The position numbers were made by a program, and so were the translations under genes. Below the pieces are notes generated by a model that worked only from the letters and a program-made list of their open reading frames with translations, ran no database searches and had not been told where the DNA came from. Shown here one piece after another: positions 43,790 through 56,661 of a DNA stretch of 64,000 nucleotides (positions are counted from its first letter, which is position 1; each line of letters begins with the position of its first letter). The DNA comes from Shinisaurus crocodilurus (taxonomy: Eukaryota; Chordata; Lepidosauria; Squamata; Shinisauridae), in assembly GCA_021292165.1 (NCBI GenBank), contig CM037877.1, positions 304,114,063-304,178,062 of the forward strand, given 5' to 3'.

Positions 43790-46700
43790 TCCGCATATGA
43801 AATTATTCTATTGTTCTGGAAATAGACCCATGGACTCGCCAGGTGTGCTGTCTCCCCGGAGCACGGATAAGGATGTGTCAGAGCAGCTGCCGAGGCTCAT
43901 GCAGCCCACCGACACATACCCCTTTCTTCTCTTCCACGTGGGTACAAATGATACTGCAAGCGGAGTTACAAGAAATCACGGCAGACTTTGAAGAGCTGGG
44001 AAGGGAACTCAAGAACTTCGGGGCCAGATAGTTTTCTCATCATCCTTCCAGTACTGGAAGAGGCATAGAAAGGGAAAGAAAAATACTCCGAGTGAATGAC
44101 TGGCTACGAAGGTGGAGCCGACGTGAGGGATTTGGATTCTGGGACCACGGGCTACACTTCCTGGAAGATGGACTGCTGGCAAAGGATGGGTTGCACCTCA
44201 CAAGGACTGGGAAGAATGTTGTTGGCCACAGCATGAGGAACTAATCAGGAGGCTTTAAACTGAATCCAAAAGGGAGGGAGACATAAACTCGGGGGGTACC
44301 AATGGAAGAAGGCCTCTATGCCACAATGGGAGAGAACACTCCAGCCGCGGGTGCCATTGATAGTCTACCACAAAATGTAGGGGGAAAGTCGGACTATAAA
44401 GCACATAGTCTTCGATGTCTTTATACTAATGCCCAGAGTATGGGCAACAAACAAGACGAACTTGAACTCTTGATACATGAGGGCAAGTACGACTTGATAG
44501 GGATAACTGAAACCTGGTGGGATGACTCCCATGACTGGAATACAGCAATTGAAGGGTATAACTTGTTCAAAAGGAACAGAAGCAACAGAAAGGGAGGTGG
44601 AGTTGCACTGTATGTTAAAAATACGTATCTCTGCACAGAGATACAGGAAGAGGAGCTTGGCAGCCCCATTGAGAGCATCTGGGTTAAAATAAAGGGGGCA
44701 AAGAATAAAACGAACATGGCGGTTGGAATCTACTACCGACCACCCAATCAAGGAGAAGACGAGGATGGAACTTTTGAAAAACAAATTGCCAGTGTTTCAA
44801 GGAGGCACGATGTGGTAGTAATGGGAGACTTCAATTTCCCTGATATCTGTTGGGAGACTTTTTCAGCCAAACATGGCCCCTCCAAGAAATTCCTGAGCTG
44901 TGCTGCTGATAACTTCCTCCTACAGAAAGTGGAGGAAGGAACTAGAGGATCGGCTATCCTTGACCTGATTCTAACCAACAGAGACGAGTTAGTGGATAAA
45001 GTGGCAGTTTCGGGAACTCTGGGGGAAAGTGACCATGTTATACTTGAGTTCTTGATTCTAACGGAAGCAAAAGCTGAGTGTAGCCAAACACGTACCCTGG
45101 ATTTTAGGAAAGCCAATTTTAACAAACTCAGAACAATGATTAGTAAGATCCCATGGCAAGTGACTCTCACGAGAAAGGGAGCCCAGGAGGGTGGGAGTTT
45201 TTAAAAAAGGAAATTTTAAAGGCACAATTGCAAACAATTCCCAAAAGGAAAAAAGGCAGAGGGCAACAGAAGAAGCCAATGTGGCTTCACAATAAACTCA
45301 AAGACGACCTGAAAACAAAAAGGACACGTATAGGAAGTGGAAGGAAGGACAGGCTACAAGTGAAGAGTACAGGCAGTAGCACAGCAACTGCAGGAATAGT
45401 GTCAGGAAGGCTAAAGCTGAGATGAGCTAAGGTTAGGACGGAATGCTAAAAGCAACAAAAAAGCTTTCTTCAGATACATGCACAGTAAAAGACACGAAGA
45501 AAGAACTGTGGTTCAACTACGCAATGAGGATGGCAAATTGATAACAGAAGACAAAGAAAAGGCAGAAGTGTTCATTCCTACTTCGGCTCGGTCTTTCTCC
45601 CAAAAGAGGGTCTATGACCCCCTGGCAACCTGAAGTGCAGACTGAAGGGGCAGGATTGCAGCTTGAGATTAATAGGCAAATGGTCAAGGAGCACCTGATT
45701 ACTCTGAACGAGTTTAAATCTCCAGGGCCTGATGAGCTGCATCCTAGAGTAATAAAGGAACGGCAGAAGAACTCTCAGAACCACTGTCTATTATCTTTGA
45801 GAAATCATGGAGGACAGGTGAAGTGCCAGACGACTGGAGGAGGGCAAATGTTGTTCCCATCTTCAAAAAGGGCAAGAAGGAGGAACCTGGGAACTATAGG
45901 CCAGTCAGTCTGACATCAATCCCCGGGAAGATTTTTGAGCAGATTATAAAGAAGTCAGTCTGCAAGCACCTTGAAAACAATGCAGTGATTACTAGAAGCC
46001 AGCATGGATTTGTCAAGAACAAATCCTGTCAGACTAATCTGATCTCATTTTTTGATCGGGTAACCTCCCTTGTGGACTGTGGGAATGCTGTGGACATTAT
46101 ATATCTGGACTTCAGCAAAGCTTTCGACAAAGTGCCTCATGATATCCTGATTAGTAAGCTAGCTAAGAGTGGGCTAGATGGAACAACTATCAGGTGGATC
46201 CACAATTGGCTACAGAATCGGACTCAAAGAGTGCTTATCAATGGTTCCTTCTCAAACTGGGGAGAGAGGTAACGAGCGGGGTACCACAGGGCTCGGTCCT
46301 GGGCCCGGTGCTCTTCAACATTTTTATTAATGACTTGGATCAGGAGGTACGGGGAATGCTTATCAAATTTGCAGATGACACAAAGTTGGGTGGAACAGCT
46401 AATACTCTGGAAGACAGAAACAAAATTCAAAGTGACCTCGATAGGCTGGAGCGCTGGGCCGAAAACAACAGAATGAAATTTAATAGGGATAAATGCCAAG
46501 TGCTGCACCTAGGGAGAGGAAACCAAATGCAGAGTTACAGAATGGGGACACTTGGCTCAACATACTACAAGTGAGAAGGATCTTGGAATTGTGGTAGATC
46601 ACAAACTGAATAGAGCCAACAATGCGATGTGGCTGCAAAGAAGGCAAATGCAATTTTGGGCTGTATAATAGAAGTATAGCTTCCAAATCGCGGGAAGTGA

Positions 46701-46845
46701 TAATTCCCCTTTACTCGGCACTGGTTAGGCCTCATCTTGAGTACTGCGTCCAGTTCTGGGGACCACACTTTCAGAAGGATGTAGACAAACTGGAGGGGTT
46801 CAGAGGAGGGCAACAAAGATGATAAAGGGACTGGAAACAAGGCCC
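43790..46845 (+). mobile_element. CR1 LINE, long copy, cut by the assembly gap
   Basis: From 43797 to about 44250 the frames code the end of CR1 ORF1, including the SGNH-esterase block with GTNDTA (FHVGTNDTA). ORF2 begins at about 44302 with an APE-type endonuclease (ITETWW, GDFNFPDICW, ESDHVILEF). It is open for 300 residues to 45204, then frameshifted. The reverse transcriptase region (45614-46840) matches the copy at 31133-32833. The element runs into the 100-N gap before its tail. Relative to the other copy, 45475-45780 shows more single-base indels than substitutions, for example TTCATTCC for TTCAATTCC and GAACGGCAG for GAACTGGCAG. It lies directly after the 3' end of gene B. Confidence 0.92.
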
Positions 46846-46945
46846 NNNNNNNNNNNNNNNNNNNNNNNNNNNNNNNNNNNNNNNNNNNNNNNNNNNNNNN
46901 NNNNNNNNNNNNNNNNNNNNNNNNNNNNNNNNNNNNNNNNNNNNN
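46846..46945. other. Assembly gap (100 N)
   Basis: Exactly 100 undetermined bases, the usual placeholder for a gap of unknown size. The missing DNA should include at least the CR1 3' end and perhaps the 3' flank of gene C. Confidence 0.99.
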
Positions 46946-47456
46946 CTGTATGTGCCAATCATGTGGCAGGTTAAAAGGACCATAAACAGTAGACTGCTGT
47001 TCGCTAAGGGCTTCTCCACACGAGGCAGTTCTTGTGCACTTTTGATCCTTCACGGAAGTCGACAGCCAGGTCCTTTACACGGCGTCATCATCCTCCAGGG
47101 CCTCTCCTGTGTTTTGTAGCCATTTTACAGCTTTTTAAAGAGCGAGGATAATGAGGTTTTAAAATTTAAAGGTGCGACAAACTGGAATAAGGGCTGGCGT
47201 AATTCAGCAATTGCACTATACCACAGCACTACCTTGTGGTTGTATAATACAACTTATAGGAAGGCAGAGAAAGCAAAACTCCAGAAAAAAACCCATGTGT
47301 AAATGACACTCTATTTCTCTTGCACAGAAAACGGAAGAAGAAGCCTCCCTGAAGCACCGGGTCAAACACCTCATGTAGAGAAGCCCTAAGACAATATTTC
47401 CATAATCCAATCAGGCACTTGGCTGCAAAGCTGAACATAGCAGCATCCACCATTTC
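46946..47456. other. Downstream flank of gene C, no gene
   Basis: No AATAAA was recognised on the minus strand within this stretch; the gene C polyadenylation site may lie in the gap. No coding signal was seen. Confidence 0.4.
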
Positions 47457-50400
47457 TTATTTCATTTTAAAGGCTTCTTGGATGCTTTCCAGTGCTTGCT
47501 TCTTGGTGATTTTCTTCCAGTCCGCAGGGAGATCAGCAGGGAGAGCACGATACCGGTAAGCAAAGTGCTGATTGAACTTGTTGAACACAAATTTCCAGTA
47601 GTCTGAGGCTGTGATGCTGTCGTCAGGCTGGATGCGCCAGTCGGGATAGTACTTGCGATACTCTTTATAGGGATGGGGTTTCCAGTCTGTGTCCACGTTC
47701 CTGAAAGTGGTATTTGAGGAGACATCAGAGGAGCATAAGGAATAGTCAAGCTTTTCGGTACGTATATTTCGATACCTCCCTAACCCTTGAGGTCGGTGGA
47801 TTGATGCAAAGTGTTCCTTGTGATTTTCACCTCCAGCTTCACAGGGGACTTTGCAGAAGGGACACTGCTTCCCACAGCCAAAGACACGCTTGAAGATTTC
47901 ATCCTGGGGCTTGAATGGAATGTCTGACAGTATCGTCTCAATGTTCTTCTTAAATAGCTCCCGAAAGGACTCTTTCCATCATGTCAGGAATAAAGGCCTG
48001 TATATCAGCAGAGAATGATTCAACTTTGGCAGAATTGTTGAACAAGACGACATCCAAAGAGTCCTTGGAAATGACAAGATCTTCTCTCATCTCATAGCCG
48101 AACCACTCCAAGAATTTAGCCAAAGTAACAGTTTGCTTTGCAGAGCTCTTCAGAGCCTCATTTGTTTCTTTATCACAGCAGATAGGATTTCTCTTTCCAA
48201 GACTGCTAAGCCCTCTCTCTGCCTGTATGGTCCAACAGGTGTGCCTGTATCCAAGATTTCACAAAATCTTCATAGTGGTTTATGTACTCCACATAGTCAT
48301 GAAACTTTTCCTCTTCTAGCATTCTCTTCTGCACTGTGAACTGAAAAAAACTCCGACTCCCATACTGAAAGGATTGCCCGCTGCTGAGAATGTCATCTCT
48401 ATTGCTAGGCCAAGTCCTTTGCTGCAATAGTCCAGCAGAGCTGGTCTCAGGCACAAATCACAAAATCCTTGGCTCTCTTCTGACAAGCATCCTTCTTAAA
48501 GTAAAGGTCTTTGAAGACAGAGAAATATTGAGGTTTGAGATTTTCCAGACGGTTGTATGGGTTATTTGCCTTAAAGAACTCATCATGCATCATTGAAAAG
48601 CACCAGCTGCTTCTTCCAGGATATGATATTTCAGATCTACTTCAAAGTGAATGGTAGTATGAAGTTTGCGAAAATACTCATTCTGAAGCGTGTAATTGAT
48701 TATATCCAACAATTCCCGGCAATATATTTCATCATAGTCTCCCTTCGTACTGACTTTCTCTGTAACATGGTTCCTACAGACTTCAATCAGGGACTTGGCA
48801 TGGTCCTCAGCTTCACCAAGATAACTTTTGAATTCTCTGAAGAAATCCCTGACTGCCTTCCTTTATTTCTTTTAAGTGATTGTTGTAGGTATTCCTCCTC
48901 ATGGCAAAAGATCTCTTATGATATACAGAACAAGTGTTGAACTGCTGGGAGATCTGATTGGCCAAGCTGCCCCGATGGTTCCAAATCTTTTCTGAGCTGA
49001 CGGAATACATCTCCAGGAATGTTTCGTTGAGTTAAGCTATTAGGTGGCAACTCAGCTAAGGTTTCTTCCCACATTTCTCAAACTCCTGTTGCAGTTCCTT
49101 AAGATTTAGTTGGTGTTCTTTTCTCTTTACACTCTTCCAGGAGCTTGTTCACCTTTCCTTCAATAATTTTTGAGTACGTAGTTGCAGACTGTCTATCTTA
49201 ATTTGCCCCTTTTGTCTAATAATTGCCTCCTGGCACTTATTAATCAAATTGTCCTCCAGCTGCTTCCGGAGACGCTTTACACTTGTGATGAAGTCTCTTT
49301 TATACTTTCTATAAGGTGCAAGTTCTCTCTTTCACTCTCAAAATAGCTCTGTATGCACTGTAATATCTTTTTTTCTCCAGCATCCATGTGTGACAAGTTT
49401 CAAGCTTTAATTATCTAATATATCTTCTAGGGATTGATTCCGACTTGAGGTCTCTGCTTTGGACACCCAGAGGGTGCATCTCCTTCCGGAAATCCATTCC
49501 CATTCAGAATACTTCACTGAGAGTTGGTTATAAGCATCAGCCACAAGACTGTTACGGAAGCTGAAGATAAAGTTTTCATGTTTTACAGCATTCCACAGGC
49601 TCCTCACCATTCAACAAATTGGGGAATGTTTTTAGGGGGGCTGCTTCTGGTGCAGGTTCTCATGAACTCAAACAGGTACCTTTTCAACTCTGACACACTC
49701 TCGCTGTATCCCATATTCACAGGAGCCATGGGTGGGGAATCCATGCCACAAGCCAGGGATGACCAGTTGTGTTTTTCTGGATCATAGTCCATAATATCAG
49801 AAAAGGACACTTCCTTGTAGTGTTTTTCCATCCTGCTGCAGCTTTTGGTCATTCATTGAGCTGTTCCAGAAGGTGTTTCTGTCCCTCATGTTCTGATCAT
49901 GGGCAGAAACATCACTGACATTCTGATGCACAAATTGGCAATTGGGTTTGTGCCCAATTTCCTCCATCCTCAAAAATGCATGGACCACAATTTGCAAGAT
50001 GTCCTTCATTTCAGTGGCATTCTCCATTGCCAAGTTTACTATCGTTATGTCACTGAGTCCAATCACCAGGGTGGCCAGCTCATTGTCATGCTCATAGCTA
50101 TCCTCCAATTTGGCCAGCTCAGGGGCTTTCAAACCTTCTGTGTCTATCACCAGGATGAAATCACAACCAATTTCTTGCTGCAAATCCTCTGTGATTCTGA
50201 GGAGTGTCATGAATGCTCCCCGTGTACATCGGCCACTGCCGACTGCAACTGTAGACCGAACATGGTATTGAGGAGGGTGGATTTGCCTGTGCTCTGTACA
50301 CCAAGGACAGTTAGAACCCGCATCCTGGATTTCCCCTCAAGTTGGCATGAAGTTCATTCAGAACATCAGTTACCTATTGCAGAGGGATGTTAGATGTATC

Positions 50401-52145
50401 TCCATCAATCAGCTCCATTGGAAATCCTTCCAGCATCAGGTCAGCAGCTATCCCTGGTAGGTGGACAAATTGCCTTTGGTTCTTTGCCATGTTACCTTCC
50501 TTCACCATCATGTATTCTGCTTCATAAAACTGCCCCAACTCACGCATGAAGTGTTCCACCCCTAAGGAACTGATGGAAATTAATTCATCCAGCTGTGCTA
50601 ACTGTTGTCGATCATTTCCAGTTGTATAGTATTTCTTTTTATACTGGTCTCGTAATCTTGAAAGATTCTCCCTAGCAACACGATCAAAGCTGAACTTCAT
50701 CCATCTCAGAAATAATGTTTCTCCACTGGGCAAAGTTGTTGTAATCCATGAATGAATTTTAATATCCCACTAGTAAGTTCACATTTATTCTGCTGTTTAC
50801 GTAAGGCTGTCTGTTTCACTCTAAGTTGGGATTTGTAATCTTCCGTTGGGGTGTCCGCTTGCTCTTTCATCCTACACAGCTCTTTCTCTACTTTGGTCAC
50901 CTCTCTCCACAAGTCCCCCTGGAGTTTCAGCATTGTTTTCTTGTAGCTTGCAATGTCTTTTATTTTCTCAACAATTTCCTTGGCATGCAGAATCCCATTC
51001 TGACAGTCCTTCTTGTCTTCATCTATCTGGATCTTCCATTTGTGACTTCTGCTGGCCATTTCCTCTATATTCACTACCTTTTGAGGAGGGTTCACTATGT
51101 TTATCATGGTTAACTGAAGCTTCTTTGCAAATTCTGCAGTATTTTGTCCCTTTTGTTTCACCAACCATTGCGATTTGTTCAAGTTCAACACTGGCGTTAG
51201 CTTCTTAAGGAACCCCAGCGTTTCCTTTGATTTCCCGCCTTCAGCATTCAATATAAAGTAGCATTTAGTTGCTATTCCCTGAAGAGACAATAGCATATCA
51301 TATTCTTTGTCACAGATGTTCTCAATAACTATGAACAAAGCTGAGGAGACCTTTGTTAAAAGCCAAATTGCTGCCAGTGTGATGCAAGATCTCCGCGGAG
51401 GTTCATTATTGCTACAGGTACAGGGAAAAGATCTGAGTTTTCCTTCCGCCCAGGAAAATACCAGGAGATTTCTACCAGCCCATCACTTATCTCTCGGGGC
51501 ACATTCCCACACTCCATGTCTCGGTGTACAAAGAAATCATGGTGCTGTTGGAGGGAGCTGAGAACCTCATTGAGGAGTTTGGATTTGGAGAGGCTGCAGC
51601 TTCCCATCCGCACAAAGGAAATGGTTGGCATGGAAATAAGCACCAGGCTCTCCTCTTTGAAGCCCCTGCTCTCAGCTAGGGAAAGGGGCCTCCATTTTCT
51701 CACAATGTCCCTCATGGCCCAGAGCATGAAGGTACATTTGCAGTGCCAAGAGGAGGTAAGATCAAAGGGAGGGCAAACTGGCACATGGACATTTTGAGCA
51801 AGATCTCCTGCTGAAGGAAGCTGTCAGAGCAAAGCAGGACAGCACAAAGGACATCAAGGGGGTTCACAGAAACTCCAGTGTCCATTTCCCTCAGATAGAA
51901 CATCTCATCCCCCACATCCACCTTCTCATCTGAATCTTCCACAGACTCTGCCACCAGGCCTGTGTTCCTGGCTGTCCCATTGAGGGCCATCAGTTTCCTC
52001 AAGAAGTGCCAAGGCAGATCTTCTAGTGCCTGAGGAACCACAGTTTTGAGACTCACTGAGTTGATCTCCAGGACTTCTCCTATTGTAAGCTTCCTGCCAC
52101 TTCGTCTGTTGAGCCCCAACTTCTCCAGGAAGCTCCGAATTCTCT
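47457..52145 (-). pseudogene. GVIN1: Giant exon of gene C, very large GTPase-like, multiply frameshifted
   Basis: The acceptor CTTTCCCACAG ends at 52146 and the exon starts AG AGA in the same phase as A and B; the stop is at 47457-47459. The peptide runs IRSFLEKLGLNRRSGRKL, LPWHFLRKLMALNGTARN and VNPLDVLCAVLLCSDSFLQQ to the C-terminal DYWKFVFNKFNQHFAYRYRA. The P-loop VLGVQSTGKSTLL is legible at about 50300-50260 and DTEGLKAPEL at about 50150-50120. Ten or more frame changes break it, mostly single missing bases relative to gene A. It is more diverged from A than B is. CARD-like and linker exons and a promoter copy lie upstream and are open. Frameshift density and closeness to the gap leave open whether the gene is truly dead. 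Confidence 0.85.
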
Positions 52146-54680
52146 CTGTGGGAAAGAAAGGAACCATGACTCCCCATGAGGTATGAATGCTTTGCCTAGG
52201 AGGGGAGAAGGCTGAGAATGGGAGGAAGGAGTGACAAGCACCTTTCAAATATGTGTCAGGTAGTTATTAATAAAGTGAACCACTGTTTTTCCATGGCCAT
52301 TGATGGGGCAGTCAAGAAATGAGAATCTCCCTTTATTGGAGGGCAGAGTGATGTGGAGCAGTGCCCAGTAACACTTTCTATTCCTTATGCAGTCCTTTTG
52401 CCAAGGAAGAATGATGTTACCATTTTATATACTTCCCGGCCCCCAGTGTTTTCAAACAACACAGTTATATACTGGTATGAATAAAAGGGGAGATGTTAAC
52501 ATTTCCGTACAGATTCTGCTTAATAATGTTCTCCCTTTATGTGGCTCTGTAAAACTGCAGAGTTCATTCTGAAATGAAATAAAATTCATTTATTTTTTTC
52601 TTATCAACACAAATAAAACACAATTGAAAAAACAGTGCATTTTCCAGAATGTCACACAGTCCTTTCCCTCCCCCTGAATCCAATGTAGTGAAAGAACAAG
52701 GATGCAAATTAATGACCAAAGAGGTTGAAATACAAATTACAATTTTAAAAAAGTATGCCTACCTTGGTATATTTCTAACGCTGACTAGCCATTCCTGCCA
52801 TATCTTTATCAGGCTAAATTGCAGTTGGTAAATGCCACATCACTGATTCAGAAGTAATCTTGGATGAATGAACTTTATCATCAGAGTGTGTTTATCATCA
52901 GATACTTGGGCAATTGAGATGTGTGTGTTTTTTGGAGCAGCAGCAGCTAAGACTAGATGAATAAGGAGGGGGAAGTCACTGGGATCTATCATGAGTCCAT
53001 CTCTCTTTCCAGGTACCCTAGCTGTCAGTCTCCAAATTCTGAGTGTGCATAGTTGCTGCTGTGTGTCCAAGATAGAATAAGGGTTATGTTGATGTATCAC
53101 CCATCCAGTTGCATAACAGCCACTTTTCCGGATCTAGCACAAGTGGTCTAAATGGTGGTGCACCTTCTATGGTGCCTCCCACACCGAATACAGTGAAGGC
53201 AGGGTGGGATATAAATTGAAATATGCAGCAAACGAAGAGGCCTGAATATAGTTCTCTATGCTTCCGATTCCATATGCTTCTGACTTGGGCTGAAGGGAGA
53301 ATGGGACAAACCTCCTTTAGGAGAAAGCCTTTGGATAAAGGCAGGGAACATATCCTGACAGAGTGAACAAGCTCCGGCCAGGCTAACCTGTCACATTTCA
53401 GGTCAACAACTGAGAACTCTTTATATTCCACAAAGCACCAGCGCATAGTATAAGCATAGACACACAGCAGTATGACAAGAGCACTATCTAGTGGCCACCA
53501 CTGGTTATCATTCATTTTATCAGAACACTTTCCATTCCAACTTATGTTCCAAATTGTTTACATATTTGATGCTAGTTGTTTTGCGGGCTTCCTCTTTCCT
53601 ATTTCATTGGATTATTTTCAGTTTGTCCCAACTGAGGAAATGTAATTAATTTCTTTGTTTACATTATTCATATCCCACATCTTCAACATAAAGGTATGTA
53701 TCCAGGACATAACAGAAAGATAAAGACTGAGATTAGGGAAATTAATGTTTGCCAAATAAGGAGTGGAAGGAAGTGCTTTCTACAGGGCTGTGCATCTGTA
53801 GAAAGCTCAGGTGCTGGTGACAATGTTCCGCTGTGGGGCGGAAATTGAGAGGGAAATAAAGCATAAGTGGTTATAATTACCTGGCTTCAGGCTGAAAGGA
53901 ACCCAAAGAAATTCACTTCCAGGCTAGTTGCAAATACTTAGCAAAATACTGTGGGCACAAACTACCCTCAGGCTTCTCAGCTTTTAGTTCCAAATTTAAA
54001 AATGTGGCAAAAGCCTCAAGCCATGTAGGCACTACCAAGTACTAAGTTGTTTGGCCAGAAGAAAATGTATTCTTGAGTGTCAGGGTAATGCCAAGGAAAA
54101 TACCAAGCACAACTACGGTACATATAGACAGAGAGCATGAATGTCTGAGCTCACACTAGAGATTGGTGGATCTGTAGTTGTCTAAACAACTGAACCCAGT
54201 TAGTGCTCTTAATGGGACTGCAATTTAGCAAAACTGAAGCCCAATGAAGTTCTCCGAATTCCATATCAAAGCTTGTTCCAACTCAAGTCCATGTCAGATT
54301 GTGAGCTTTGTTTTTTTTCTTTTCACATGAAAATCCATGCATATTTCCATGCATACTTTTCCAGATGTACTCAACTGTGCGCATTTTTGAAATTTATGTA
54401 TCTTGAAATGTACTCATTTTGAAGTGCATGCATTTTTTAAATATATGCATGCTTTCCCCACAATTAAAGTGTATTTGTGCACACTTTTTTTTTAATGTAT
54501 GCATTTTTGGAATGTATGAATGCTAACAAACATATTTTTTGTTTTGTTTTGGTCCGCAAATCACATTGCAAGCTCAGAAATGTATGGAATTTGACCCCAT
54601 ATTGTGTCCAGCTCCATCTTCGGTCCAGAAGGTGCGAATTGGGTAAAATCCTGATTGAAATTTAAAATGAACTAAAACAA
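52146..54680. other. Gene C intron before the giant exon, unannotated part
   Basis: No gene or named repeat was recognised apart from short runs of A and T and a ATGCAT-rich stretch at about 54330-54540. Confidence 0.4.
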
Positions 54681-54689
54681 ATTTCTCAT

Positions 54690-55540
54690 ACATCCCTACG
54701 ACTGCATTAACCTGGAGGGAGGTCTCAAATGTGTCCCCATGGGGCTGTGTCCTAGCTAGGCCCTGTACAATTCAGCATTTGTATAAATAACTTGGATGAG
54801 GGTGTAGAGGGGATGCTTATCAGATTTGCAGAGGACACAAGGCTGGGAGGGGTGGCTAATGCCATAGAGAATATAGAATAATAATTCAAAATGACCTTGA
54901 CAGGCTGGAATGCTGGGCCAAAACCAGCAAGATGAAATTCAACAGTTAGGTACAAAAAAAGGTCAAAGATATAAGTATAGGATGGGGAGACCTAGCTTAG
55001 CAGAAATAGATTTGAAAAGGATCTAGGTATCTTAGGGTGCAATCCTATGTCCCTCCGACCTTGTCTGGGGGGGACATAGGTTTGGGGATGGAAGCCCTGC
55101 GACCTCGGAAATCTTTTCTGAGGTTGCAGGTGCAGCGCCATGGAGCATGTGCCCCCCCCACCTCATAGCCAGTGCGGTTCTTTCTGCACCGGCAGGGAAC
55201 CGAAGATGGTCTTCCGTCTTTGGTTCCACCATGGGGGGCGTTCCTGGGGGTGGGGAAGGGGGGGGAGCGAGGAATCCAAGCGGCGCCCCAGCCTCTCATC
55301 CTTACAAGGAGAGGAAAAACATCTAGACGGCTGAAATCAGCCATCTAGATGTTTCTGAGGGTGAGGGGAGTGGGGTGCATATCCTATCCGCCTTGCTCCT
55401 TCCACCCTGCATAGGATGCCTGCAATCCTCTGGGTTTGGAGGGTTGTGTAGGCAACTTCATAGGATTGCGCTGCCTGTGGATCACAAGCTGAACATGAGC
55501 CAGTACTGCCATGTGGCTGCTTAAAAAGATAATGTAATAT
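54690..55540 (+). mobile_element. Decayed CR1 fragment split by a MITE
   Basis: AATAACTTGGATGAGGGTGT, CTTATCAGATTTGCAGAGGA, CACAAGGCTGGGAGGGGTGG and GACCTTGACAGGCTGGAATG correspond to the reverse transcriptase FADD region of CR1, much diverged. It breaks at about 55033 and resumes at about 55474 (TGTGGATCACAAGCTGAACA), so a MITE inserted in between. It lies in an intron of gene C. Confidence 0.7.
55033..55473. mobile_element. GGGTGCAATCC MITE inserted in the CR1 fragment
   Basis: It starts GGGTGCAATCCTATGTCCC and ends TCATAGGATTGCGCT. The inside has GACCTTGTCTGGGGGG, GGTTGCAGGTGCAGCGCC and ATCTAGACGGCTGAAATC. A full-length relative is at 59597-60015. It is noncoding. Confidence 0.65.
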
Positions 55541-55574
55541 TAGATCAACTTAAGAACATAAGAGACATGTTGAA

Positions 55575-55840
55575 TTGTGGGTTGTTGTTGAATCATGAGT
55601 TGTTGTGATGTGTCAACTCAGCTGCATTAACCAACTATGGCTTGTTAACCACAAACAGCCCACAGTTCACAACCCAACAACAAACCATGGGTTTTATTTG
55701 TGGGTGGTTTGGGGTTAACAAACCATGGTTTGATAGCGCACTTGCATTCACACAACACAACAACCCAGAATTCAGCAACAACCCACACTCAACCCATATT
55801 CGACCTGTACTCTGGCTTGTCATGTTGTGTGAACCCAGCC
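55575..55840. repeat. Fold-back MITE-like element
   Basis: Repeated inverted motifs such as GTGGGTTGTTGTTG, ACCATGGGTTTTATTTG, AACAAACCATGGTTTG and CAACAACCCAGAATTC resemble the fold-back at 19020-19410. Confidence 0.45.
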
Positions 55841-55860
55841 AGCGCTTCTCACTCTATTAC

Positions 55861-56430
55861 CTTTCTCAAGGCACACTGTAGCAGAGCTCAGTTTCTCAGC
55901 TCCATTTCCACTATGAGGCATGTCCAGATTGTTGAGTCCACTTCTTTTTCTGAACGACAGAGCAGTGTCTGGATCATCAACTTCGCTTCCTGCTTTGGAG
56001 GCCAGAGACCGTTCTAGATTCTTATTTTCAGTTTCGTTTTGTTGGGCCAAAGCAGCATCCGGGTCCTCAGCTCCAGCCTTCGGGATCTCAGCTCCACTTC
56101 CTTCCTTTTTGCACTGAGAGGTGTCTGGGGGTCTGGCAGAGCATGGGTTCATGGTGGCACTTGCTTTTGTAGAGAACGAAGGAATGTTTGGCTCCTCAAC
56201 TTTGCTTCCTGTTCCTGGAGGCATCAAAACTGCATCTGGGTTGTCAACTTCACTTCCTGCATTGTGGGACACAGAATGATACAAGCTTTCTTTTTCATTG
56301 CCTCCCTCCTGGGCTGCAGCAGCAGCATCTAAGTCCTCAGCTCCTGCCTCCAGGTGCTCTGTTCCCCTCCCTTTCCCAGGAAACACAACGGTCGTTTGGA
56401 TTTGAGATTCATTGCAAAAATTTAAGGAAC
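55861..56430 (-). CDS. GVIN1: Acidic repeat-linker exon of gene C
   Basis: Acceptor AATCTTATCAG (CAG at 56433-56431), donor GAAAG|GTAATAG; 570 nt, phase kept. The fully open frame is the counterpart of 36405-36995. It has two repeats, EHLEAGAEDLDAAAAAQEGG and EIPKAGAEDPDAALAQQNET, each followed by GSEVD(N/D)PD. It is acidic and probably unstructured. Retention of frame and splice sites argues the gene was functional until recently. Confidence 0.75.
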
Positions 56431-56530
56431 CTGATAAGATTGAGATTTTAAAAAGAACAAATGTCCAATTCTGATCTTGAAATCCTAAACTTCCTCATTT
56501 TAAACAAATTTTTCTTCCTATTACATTTAA

Positions 56531-56661
56531 GGTGCAATCCTATGCATGTTTAGACAGAAAAAAGTCCTACACTCCCAGCATTCCCCAGCCAGCCATGCTG
56601 CCTGGGGAATGCTGGGAGTTATAGGACTTTTTTCTGTCTAAGCATGCATAGGACTGTGACC
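56531..56661. mobile_element. Palindromic GGTGCAATCC MITE with TTAA target duplication
   Basis: GGTGCAATCCTATGCATGTT pairs with AGCATGCATAGGACTGTGAC, and TCCCAGCATTCCCCAGCC with its inverse. TTAA flanks both ends (56527-56530 and 56662-56665), as in piggyBac-type transposition. Confidence 0.7.

Noticed and set aside
46565..47053. ORFs spanning the N run
   Set aside because: They cross the assembly gap and contain undetermined residues; the flanks are antisense CR1 sequence.
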